From positions 343,501 through 407,500 of the forward strand of contig JAXRKP010000216.1 of assembly GCA_037039925.1 (NCBI GenBank): a stretch of DNA of 64,000 bases, in the 5' to 3' direction. The notes beneath the pieces are model-generated. The model made no database searches. It was not told where the DNA came from and saw only the letters and a list, made by a program, of their open reading frames with translations. This document shows positions 10,723 through 22,500 of this stretch, piece by piece (the stretch's first letter is position 1; each line of letters begins with the position of its first letter). The stretch is from Doris montereyensis (lineage: Eukaryota; Mollusca; Gastropoda; Nudibranchia; Dorididae). Made by a program: the position numbers and the translations under genes.

Positions 10723-13352
10723 AAATGAGGAACTTATTTTTATTACTTGATGTTACTTTTGTTGACCTACAAAACAAATTATAGTGACAACTGATATTAT
10801 TATAAAAAAGATTGGCAGTTAATTACTTTTTTTTATAATATATAACTATTACCATAGTATTTTAAAATAAATCATGGCTCTGAATTAATTGAATGCCTGG
10901 GACAGGGGACTTTGAACAGATAGCCTATGTTTTTTGATTGCCAAAAGTAAATCCATTCAAAAGATGTTGTGAAAACTTTTTTCTCCATTGAACCTCTGCA
11001 TGTCCAATAACATAAAACTGGATGTGATTACAAGATTAATTTTCTCGAAGGAAGTCTCTAGTGGGGCCAAAAAGTTTATTTTTAAAATTTTATGAATGAA
11101 GCTGTCAGTCACAGCAGAAATGTTTTTGGATAATAAAAGTCATTGGATTGCTTTGATTCCTTAATTTAGTGATGTGGAAATATGAGAACATTATAGCTCA
11201 TGTTTATATCTCCTGTATGGATATTATCTCCCCCCCCCCCCCCCCCACCCCCCTCCTTTGCTGCCTGAAAGAACTGGAAGAACAAGTGCCCTTATGTTTG
11301 AAAATGTGTGTGGTAAAAATAAGGTATACACTATACAGAATGTAAAAACATGTTTGCAGTAAAAGTGTATTTTTGAAGTTGTAGGGCCTGCTACTGATTT
11401 TTAATGTCAACCAGGCAAGGGATTGAATGAAAGTGTGATGAATGTTCACACTGAAACTGCATTTGAAGCTCTAGTGATGGTCTTACCAGCCGAGCAGGAG
11501 ATTTGAAAGTACATGTATAGTAATAGTATGAATGTGTTTATAGTAATAGCAGTACAAGTATGCATTTGAAGTGGTGATAAATTCTCCTGTCAACCAGGTA
11601 GGAGATTTGAAAGTATGAATATTGACACTAGTAAATGTATACATTCTGAATGAGTTGTGCTGCTGCCAAGTAGGGGATTTTATTTAAAGTATGCATTTGA
11701 CAGTAAAGTGTACTTGAGACAAAAAATGTACTTTAATTGAAGCATAAAAGTAAAAGGCATAAAGTATTTTCATTTGTGATATGTTTTGACGATTACAGAT
11801 TAATTAAATTATGGAGTATTCCTAATCATCATGAATACATACATATTTTAAACCTTGAATACGTTTGCTTTATTTTATCACTGCATAACAAAAAAATTGG
11901 CGAAATATAAAAATCAAAGTTTTTATATATATATAAATATTTGTGTATATATTGATCATAATCCAATCATGCTCATCAGAATGTCATGTTTTCATGTATT
12001 TGCCATTTTACTACTGTTGTGACTTGTTTTATTGCTAAGATAAAGCTTGAACTGTTGTCTTACAACAAGAATGACAATGACGAATGAAGAATAAAGTCTA
12101 CTTTAAATGTGATGAATACTGCTTTCTTACTTGTTTGTGCAATGACTGAAGAATGATAACAGTATTGCATCACACAAATACAGATTATGTCATGTTTGTA
12201 AAAAAAAACCCTCATGCACAACATTCCCAATAGTTTAGCCCACATGCCCGCTTGCTTCTCATTGTTCAAGCCAGCTGTGGATAAAACCTCTTTCAACGAT
12301 CATATTGGCTAGGCAAACCTATTTTTGTTACTTGTTTTAAGTGCTATCATTTCTAGAAAGCTGATCGGTCTGTTTAAGCCTCTTTCTGACACTAAAGGTT
12401 ATGATCCTAATGTAATTGTGTCACTTTCTGCGAAGCCCGTCATTGATGGTATTTTTAGCTACTGTATTACCTCGCTTAAACATACACATTTCATCGTTCT
12501 GCTTCAATCGTCTACGTTTTTTTATTTATTTTGTTTTGATTTTTATCATCAATTTTTGTCGTAATGGACTTACAATAGTGACAAGGAGAGAGAAGAATCC
12601 TTTTCCCAATGTCACGCACCAGAAGGGTAATTGAATCTAGATCAACGTCTTCTGGTAGGGGAAAATGGGTTAAAAAGAAAAAAGAACCAAAACAAAAAAT
12701 ATAAACACATACACATAACGTGAATTCACTAAAAATAAAAAGAATAAACACATGTGATAAATTTACTGGCTTCAGATAGCATTATCTTTATTCCATGACA
12801 CAATTAAAGAATATATAGTCAACTTCTAACAAACATGTAGCCTGAGGCATAAAACAATCCTGAATCCCTTTCGCACAGAGAGAAGAGAAGACATAACGTA
12901 AACAAATCTCAATATAGACAAGGTTTACAAAGGAATAAAGCCACGTAATGTAATTTTGGATGGATAGGAAAAATAAGTGCCTGCATGACAAAGCGTTCTA
13001 TCACCAAAATCCAGGTATCCGAGAAAATCGACTCAAGTCGTCAAGAAATGATCATAACAGGGTAAAACAAAATTGGTTTTACAATATCTATAAATAAAAT
13101 TTCATAAAATTATACTTAAATAGCAAAAAATTCTGAAAAATCTCAAAATCTTTGATACGGTTTGTCATGCAGGCGATGAAATGCCAAAAATGTCACTAGT
13201 GGTAACTCTACCCAAGTAAGAAGAACAGCAATAGTAACACAACCATACTTTACTCTTTCTTGCAAAACGAAACCCTCTTGTGAAGGGGAAAAAAAAAAAA
13301 AAAAAAAAACAGGCCCTGAAATCTACATATACTTACACCCCACCCTTCCTGT
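10723..13352. other. Convergent intergenic region and 3' UTRs
   Basis: Between the 3' ends of gene 1 (+) and AHSA1 (-). It contains AATAAA on the + strand at 10866-10871 and 12090-12095, and on the - strand at 12792-12787, all plausible poly(A) signals. A C run occurs near 11231. No coding signal. Confidence 0.5.
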
Positions 13353-13592
13353 TTATAATTCATTACTGTCAAAAATCTTTGATCCAAACCCAAATATCTG
13401 TCTTATTCGAGACCAGTAATTTTCTTTCCAGCCTTCTCTTGTGCTGTCCACGTGTGAACTAGGTATTTCTGTTTGTTTAAGTTTTAACGTTGTTTTGCCC
13501 TCCTTTTCTGTCAACTCAATTGTCACGGTTGAATAATGATCAAATGGCCAGTCCTTTTTCCGCCACTTTTTGACAATCTTTTGATTCGGTTC
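13353..13592 (-). CDS. AHSA1: AHSA1 exon 10 (terminal)
   Basis: Acceptor TTCTTCCACAG; 80 codons including the stop TAA at 13355-13353. It encodes EPNQKIVKKWRKKDWPFDHY, TREGWKENYWSRIRQ and IFGFGSKIFD. No frame break. Confidence 0.93.
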   Translation of the reverse strand, partial: EPNQKIVKKWRKKDWPFDHYSTVTIELTEKEGKTTLKLKQTEIPSSHVDSTREGWKENYWSRIRQIFGFGSKIFDSNEL

Positions 13593-16500
13593 CTGTGGAA
13601 GAAATTGACAATTGTTATTTTGGTAAAGAAAAACGGACAGATGCAGATTGTGTATTCAAACAACTGCATCCTGGCAACATTATATAATAAAAAGATGAAT
13701 CAGTCGATAAATCCATGTTCCCCTATGATGAATGTCTCCTACAAAATAAGGTTTGTGATCTCAACTAATTTGCTTTGATCTGTCATCTTGCTCACTCACT
13801 CATTTAAGGAATTCTTGTACGATGCTACTGGAGACTTGAGAAATGCTTTTAAATCTAATGACAACAATGGTGAGTAAAAAAAAAAAAAAATTAAAATAAA
13901 GGTTGACTATTGCTTGATTAATTGTAAATTTCAACACATTCCACTCCGAAATCTCATTGTGAAGGAATATAAGGAAACTATTAATGAAGACTATTGACAG
14001 CCTGCCGACCATCTGCAAAATGAATTTAATTATATAACTTCCATTGATTTTCATTCGTATGTGACTCATATTATAATATTCAACTTACATATACAATTTG
14101 TAACTAATTTTAAAGAAAGAGCTTGAAAACCTCTGTGAATACACTCTTTCGGTTAAACTACATACTTTTGTTATCTGATAGTAGAACTTGCACTTTTGCG
14201 TAAAATGTAATGAATGTTTGTCAACATTAACACATGGTCAATAAAGCATTCTCAGTCTCATTGTACCAAATATATGAAGTGAAGAATTATCAAATTACTG
14301 CGAAATACATCATTAAATAATTACCGTAATTTTATATGTTGTCAAAACAAACAATAAGATGTGATTGAAATACCTCTATGTCTTAAGTATAAGCCCAGTG
14401 AGGAAGGAAAGGGCCTGCTTTCACTTTCATTTTAAGGTGTCAAATATGACGTTAGATCTAAACCAATGCAGAATAAAATGCCACCTGTTACTTTTCCTCT
14501 CACATTCCCCTTTCAGTTTCCTGTTCCATTTTTATCATGGCAATGGCATCCGTCGACCCGGTAAAGATAAAAGCACGCTTGGCTTTTTTCCCCTCCCAAA
14601 AGTAGCATTCCTTGGTGTACAGATTACTCAGTTACTGTATTTTTTGTTGCTTTTGACCAGTCATGCAAGGATACAAAACACTTTCATAGTCGGAAAATTG
14701 TCATAATATTAATACATGTAGTGTCAATATTTGTAGCAGGAACAGTCGTTACGGGAACAGTATGTAAGTTGGAAATTTCTGGCGACATTAAAAACAGAAT
14801 TGTATGAAAATACTTCAGTATTGTTCAGTTTGAAAGAGTAGTGGTCCCAATTATCTAACCCCAAGTCCAGGTAGGTGGATCGACGCCTAGTCCCGTCGGA
14901 GATGGACAATAAAAAGTAGGTCTTGTGTGCAGATCACAAAGACTGCAAACGACAAAGATCCTTTCGCTGTTTACTAAAAGCGGTCTGGGCAAAAAAAAAA
15001 AAAATCTTACCAAAAACTCAGAGGCCACCTTAGTTGCGGATGTGGGTACAATCAAATCAAAATGGGCCCAATATTGACCTTATATTACATTACAACTGAA
15101 GATGAATTTCTATATTTCTCACTCACGCCACCAAGAACCAACATTCCTAATTCTAAAAAAAGAAGTAACAATCTTCCCGTTAAATGCCACTTACCAATTC
15201 TAAAAATTCTCCTATTATGTTGCCACCTGCTAGGAGAACCTTTTCACCCTTAGTTGAGTCAAATACTATCTCTGAACCCATGTAAGCTTCCACCATCTGC
15301 AGAGAGAAATGGAGACATGAAATGAAAATGACAGCAACTAACTTCGTTTACACTGACTAGTAACCTTCTCATCATTTTCTTTTCTCTTATACTTACACAT
15401 TTATTAACTTGGCTCTCATTTTAACACAAGGCTAAAATAGTTTTGGTTTCATTGAAATTTACCCCACTCACCATATGTAGTGATCACAGGGGTGAATTAA
15501 GAGGAAACAGCAAGTTGAAGGATAAAATAAGGAGGGAGACGAAAGAAGTAGGACCAACAGTACTAGCAGCTCCCGCCAACCACCCATTATGTACTTACAC
15601 ACTGAGATCTCAAGCATGATTTCAAATAAAGGCTTACCCTGTAACCTGTAAGGACCCTCTCATCTATGGACACAGGTGATATTGAACTACTTCTTGTGAC
15701 AAAATCTAACGAAAACAATAATTAAATTTCTTTTCTATTTCCTATCAAGACAAAACATCAAAGTCAGTCTAGTCCAAAGCAACTCAAAGGACATGATTGT
15801 TTTGATTTTCTTCGTTTTCAGATTAAACTACACTTGAAAACGTTTAGTCCGAAATGTACAGTAGACTTTTTGGGAACCTATAGTATGCTGTAATCGTACT
15901 AATACCCATTTATATTAAACTAAAAGAGCATTATGTACTTTGTGTGCCTAGACACTGTTGATTAGAACTGGTAATGTGCGAGCCACAATACAGACACACA
16001 ACAGTTCTAAGAAGAAACCAATAGACTTACAGGCCTTAATGTCAATGCTCTGTATAAATCTACTGCCTGGCAGTTGAAGGTCTCTGTCATGTTTAGTGTA
16101 TTTGTTGAAATTTTCACTCCCGGCCCACTGCTTTGGCTGTTGCTTGATGTCACAAATTTATTCAATTCAGCCTTCTGCTTGTTCTTTTTTGATTTAAAAA
16201 CAAAAAAGGAAGAAAAATAAAATAAAAATAATTATGTATATTTTTATTGCACATTCATCCACACACAATGGTAAGGCTCTTGGAGTATTACATTAAAAAC
16301 AAATATATGATACATTATATGAATTACATATATCAAGTTACAAGAATGTAGCATAGAACAAGACGGTCAATAATGTAATCAAGAAGAAGAAAGATTTTTT
16401 TTATAAAAGTCAAAACTGTCATGAATTCATATTCCACAGACACACACACATACAGGATGAATACAACCCTAACAAAATTATGTAATTTTTCATTTAAGAA

Positions 16501-19500
16501 AGAAAGGTTTCTTAAACTAGTTAAAAAAAGATATGTCTATATGGTTTTTCTAAAAATTGACAACTCTTTAAGACTTTGGGAGGGTGTTCCACACAAATGG
16601 GCTATAATAATATGCGAAAGATTGTGTACCCGCACTAGTTTTTACTTTTGGGCGTAATAGAGACAATCTTAAAGTCTGACCAGGTTTATAAACAGTTAAA
16701 AGACTTTGAAGGTAATAATGTGCTGTTCCATCGCGACATTTGTAAACTAAAGTTGCAGCTTTAAATTTTACTCTTTTTTCTACTGTTAACCAGAGAAATT
16801 CTGAAAGTAGCGGGGATGTTATCAAATGTTTGTTTGTTAAAATTAAAGATAAGTCTGGCTCCATTGTTTTGAAGGACTTGAAGTCTTTTGATAAGAGTTG
16901 TGAAATTTTTTTGGTAGCATCATCTGTGAATAATGGATGAAACTAATCTTTCTCAAGGACAATGCAAAATGTTCTAAAATTAACAATAGCAAATAGCATC
17001 AAAACTCAAACTGCTTGCAGAAATATATTTCTTTGAATGAAATTAAGGTTGGAGTATCTGCTAGTAGAAACTGTAAATGAGCTGAAATGTTTCTTTAAAT
17101 AAAATATTGTTATCCTGATAGAAAAGAAATGTGATTTCAAAATAAACAAGCAAAAACACAAGACTGTTACTGGTAATATTCTTCAGAGAGAGAATGTTGT
17201 ACAAACCTCTTTGTTACTTGTGGTCCATATTCTGAAAGAAAGAAAAGAAGGCTTTTGTGCTGGTTGTTCACTGCCTTTGTAGGTAAAATAATATTTTGTC
17301 CATATTCTGAAGAAAGAAAAGAAGAGAAATCCAAAACCATTTCAATGAAAAGATCAAAACAGTTTTTCTCTACCTATAAAAATATTCCTATCTGCTACCA
17401 TGGGTGCCAGTGGTCCAAGCTAAAAAATCCTGTAACTGACTGACATAATTTCCCCAAATCCTGCAAGTCCCGCATTAGCGCAGGTGGATGAAATAGCAAG
17501 ACAAAGGATAATCTGTGCATGGCTCAAAACACAAGGGGCAATAAACTTCAAATCCACCACGGGCTGTTTTTTGTCTTTGTTCGATCGAATCGGCAATGAA
17601 GTATCAATATCAGAATAATGAAGTCACATTAATACCAAATTAACTAATTTTAACCATTGCCATCATGCCTGAAGGTCGGATGATGGCTCAGAGCATAATA
17701 ATCGTAAATTTGCTGGCATGACTTCCAAGTCAATTTTCATTTGTCGGCAAATACAATGTAACTGGCACCACGTCTGCTACTTTAACTATTGCTTTATTTT
17801 AAATGAAGATCATTTTCCGAAGAATGAATACAATTAAACCTACAATTTTCAACCCCTCCCCCCCAAAACTCATGTCATTACAATTTAATACACCACTATG
17901 TTTGGGCAAAACTTACTACAGGGCAGAATTATTTTTTTGTTCGCACATAAAACTAGTGCAACTAACATGTTTCACATTTACTTACATCCTTTTGTCATTA
18001 AAATAAACAACAATTTTCATATGAGAAAATCAATAGGTGTTTCCATCAGAACCATTCATTCGATGTACGCAAATGAAATTTTCACTTTTATCATTTTTTC
18101 CTTACATGAAAATTGGCTTTGTCTACCTAACATGGATGTAAATAATGAAAAGACCAGCCACATGAAATGCATGTATGAAACAAAATGCAACACTATATTA
18201 CCCCTAAAAATGCATGATACACCTGAATTTCACCCTTAAGTTTACAACTTTAGTTACCCTTGAAAGATTCAGGTTTTGAAATAAAGACATGGATGTGATG
18301 AATTTATCATATCATATGGAAGTGTGCAAAAATGATAAAGATGAGGGTCACCAGCCATCTGATTGATAAGTTAAAGACTGATTTAATGTTTATGATTTTG
18401 AAAGTGCACAAAGATACAATTGAAATAAAAAGTAACATATTTGATGTTTCATTTATGCCATTCAGTTATGTTCCCATCCAACCACATAATTCGACACAGT
18501 AAAAAAAACCGTTCAAAGAGAAAAAAGTGTCATTTTAGCACCATCCTTTCTTTCAAATCAAATTTCACCCCCTCAAATCCTGCTTAAAAGTTAAAGACAT
18601 GAGACTATTGAATAAATTTAGCTTCACCTTCAGCTATAAATTATAAAGATATTTAGTTACTAAAGTTTAAAAAGATGAACAAAAATGGACATCTGCCATT
18701 AATAAATCCAGTTGCAATTAATTCTAAATGTTTGTATTAGTGTATGACATTTTGACAATTGTAAGATGACTCAAAATTAACATTGGTCCATGTTTAAAAT
18801 TTTTAATTTGATCAAATTATCCCATATGTCCCATTGTTTCATTTTAAACATTTGTACATAATCATATATAATATAGAGAGTTGAACTCTTTACTTTTGAA
18901 CAAAATGAAAAAAACATAAAAATGTACAAAGATGTTTCGACCATCAGTTTGATCATCGATAACAAAAAAAAGAAGAAAAAAATTCAACGTCCAATCAGGT
19001 GTCCACCAAAGTTCCAGTGAGACTATTGAATAAAAGTCCACCTTCTCTTAAATTATAAAGAATTAGTAACTAAAGTTTAAAAGATTAACAAAAATGGACG
19101 GGAGTATCCAGTTGCAATTAATTCTAAACTAACTGTATTAGTGTATATGACATATGCCCACTGCTAATTCAATTGTAAGATGACTCAAAATTAATGACCT
19201 CCCATTGGTCCATGTTTAAATTTTTTAATTTGTCAACATTATCCCATATGTGCATTTTAAACAGTAAGAAGTTGAACTTTGAACAAAATAAAAAACATAA
19301 AAATGTACAAAGATGAACGTGATCATGGAAGCTTCTGGCCTGATGAAGGTTCCATTTAAGTCATTTCTCTTAATTTCAACGTCAAAGAAGACAAAATTGC
19401 TCAATGACCTAAAGGAAAAACAGTAGAAGAACTTGATGACAGAAAGTGGTCACCAAACACAACCAAAGAAGACAAAATTGCTCCGGCAAGTGGTCACCAA

Positions 19501-22500
19501 ACACAATCCTATCCTTGCAGCATCTGTAACATTAATGTCGCCATGAGCGCCATTCAGTGTGCACAGTGCAGCAAGTGGGTCCACCAGAGATGCAGCGGAA
19601 TGGCAAAACTGTAGAAGAGCAACACATCTTTCGTCTGTCAAAAGTGTCTACCAAGACAACCTCTTCCGACCACTGCCCCTAGTGCCCTATCAGACGTTGA
19701 CATCGAATCGATTAATTCCTTCCAATACCTCGGGACACTATTGGAAAGGGCAGTGGGTGTCAAGATGCCATCACGACCAGAATACTGTCAGTTTGGAAGA
19801 GCTTCCAGTCTGTTACCAATTTTGTCTGATCGGCTGATACCACTGGATAAGAGAGGAAGAGCTTTTTAACACTTGTGCAGACAGGCCAACTTTTCCAGGG
19901 ACAAAATAGGGAGAATGAATATTTTTGAATCGTGATATGTCGATCGATTCACATTTGCAATAAGGACGGTTGCACCCTAGCAATTGTTGGCTATCGCAAG
20001 TCGTTTTTGTGTGACCACAAGCAAATTTCTTAGCGATTTCCGAATCTGGTCACATTTCTCTTAACACAGTCCCAAACTGATTACTAACCGAGACAGGCAA
20101 ATTTTCTCAATAATAAATTGTCCATAAAACCTCTGCCCTGATCACAGAGCAATCTCTGTCCTTGGTCATGAAGCCACTGATATTCCTACTGGATAGACTG
20201 TCCTTAACTGCAGTAGCATGCTTTACAGTTTTCACATGTTTTCTGATGTCATCCTTTCCATCACTGGCAATGCTAACATCTAAACCACAAGGTACACAAT
20301 GTGCAAAGCTCTCCCCTTTCACAGAAGGCCATTCCTTCCTATATTCATCCCGAAATTTAACACTTGGTTTAGGTTTCTTGCCTGGTTGAGAACTATTAGT
20401 ATTACAACTAGATCTAGAGGTAGGTTCCACATCTTCTGAATGTTATATTTCCAAAGGCCTTTTTTTTCTTCAGAAATCGATCCATGCTCAATTTGAAATT
20501 CGAGATAAAAAGCTTATATTATCTAGATCTAGATCTCAGTTGTAGAGCCTAGTATTCCAATTTTAGACACGGTAAATTATAAAAACAGCAGTAAATTAAT
20601 TAGAAAATCAGGAAAGTTGGCAGGTTTGAGTAAATCCAAAAACGAAGGTAAAACTAATAAAAAATATAATCCAGGTAAAATCGAGGAAAACGGACACAAT
20701 CAAGAACGCACGCTAGATATAATAGAAAATAATATGAGTCAGTCATCTATTTAAGTAAACAAAGGAAAGAGACTGAAAGAATGATAATACACTGTATTTA
20801 AATGATTACAATTTAAACCTAGCAAGCGAACGCAGTTCCAACAGTTTCTAGCCAAACAGCATTAATAGGTCAATAACGAGCACTCAAAATCACGGAATGT
20901 AATCTACGATTACTATCAATGAAACTATTTATATTTAGCATCGAACCAAAACAGTTTTATTGTCTTCGGTTATTTCTACTAAGTACGATAAAATCAGGAA
21001 ACTTGGCAGGTCTGCGCAGTACTCTATTATACGGCTCGGAAATGAGGGCCACAACCGTCGGCGATTTACGGCGTCTCGAACCAACCAATGGTCAGATATT
21101 GCGATGACTGTAGTGACCAAATGCCATGAACATGCGAGCCCCAAAGCCTACTTGATATTGGAGATGTCACGTCGAAAATCTGAGAGATGACTCAGATGGT
21201 ACGGCCATGTACGCCCGGATGCCGCATAATCGAGCACTGAAGAGAATCCTACTCCTCGAAGCACACAGTCCTCGCGTGCGGAAGACCTAAGAGGCGCACA
21301 GCATAAAAGAGGACATTGTGTCAGCCGTCAGCTGCAGTCGAGCGGCTGACCCGTTGGAACGAAAGGCCGGGAGAGCGGCCATCAAAATTGGATGCCGTCG
21401 TAACTCCTCTATCGAGGGAAACACACGACGTTAAAGAGAAGAAGAAAAACCATACACCAGGAAAGTTGGTGAGATGCCTAACTGATGTGAAAAAAGATGA
21501 AAATTTTCCACATCCATAAGAATAACAATAAACTTCCCCTGGTATGTAAACTCAAAGAAATAGACACACAAACCTGATTTTAAGTCTTCCATATATCTAG
21601 CCAGTTTCTGTCGAACTACATCTGTTCCATGAATTCTGAAAATTTCTTTCAGTTCATAAGCTTCATTGCAGGTCTTGTCAGCTGTAACATTGACCTAAAA
21701 CAAATAAATAAATTCTATTGTACTCAACTGTAGACATATGTTTTAATCATACAAAGCATTACAAACAACATAGTGACATTCAATTACTTAAGCGTTTTAA
21801 TAACATAAACTTATCCTTCCAAAAGAGTGCCTTTCTTCATGATTTGGACAATTCAAATACTTCAATAACAAATAATATCACAATTGTCCTGCATTTCAAG
21901 CTATTTAACCAGCTAAAATAGACTATTCATCCTATTAGTACCAAGTTTCAATTAAGACAAGACACTTCAATGCCGACCATTCTCTCTGCAGATCATTTAG
22001 ATGCAAAACAGAAGATATATCTAAATTATACTGTGAATGTTATGCTATATAAAAAAAGAAGAAAATATTCACAGTATAATTATAGTGAACAATGCAGGAA
22101 AGATTATTTCCTCAAACGATAAGAGAAAAAATGTTTTTCGTTAATTATTCTGTAAAAAGTTAAAGAGAATTGTAAAAGAAATAACAATTTATTCTCAGAT
22201 TGATGGAGTGACTTACATCAATTTCACTTGCATCATTTTCTTCACTCAAGTTGGGAATATGAAATTTACCCTTGTAAGACTTAACATCATCTTGTAAAAT
22301 ACCTGAAAAATATAGTCAGAGAAAAACAATACGGTAAGCTACAAACATAATCACAACTGTAATTAAGCACTTAAAATTAAATGTATTGGGTGGGGGATGA
22401 ACTAAAGAAGGTACTGTGGAGAAACACAGGAGAATGTACACTGAGATAGAAATGGTTTAAAGATGATTTATTCCATAGAATTTTACCAATGTTTTCCAAT

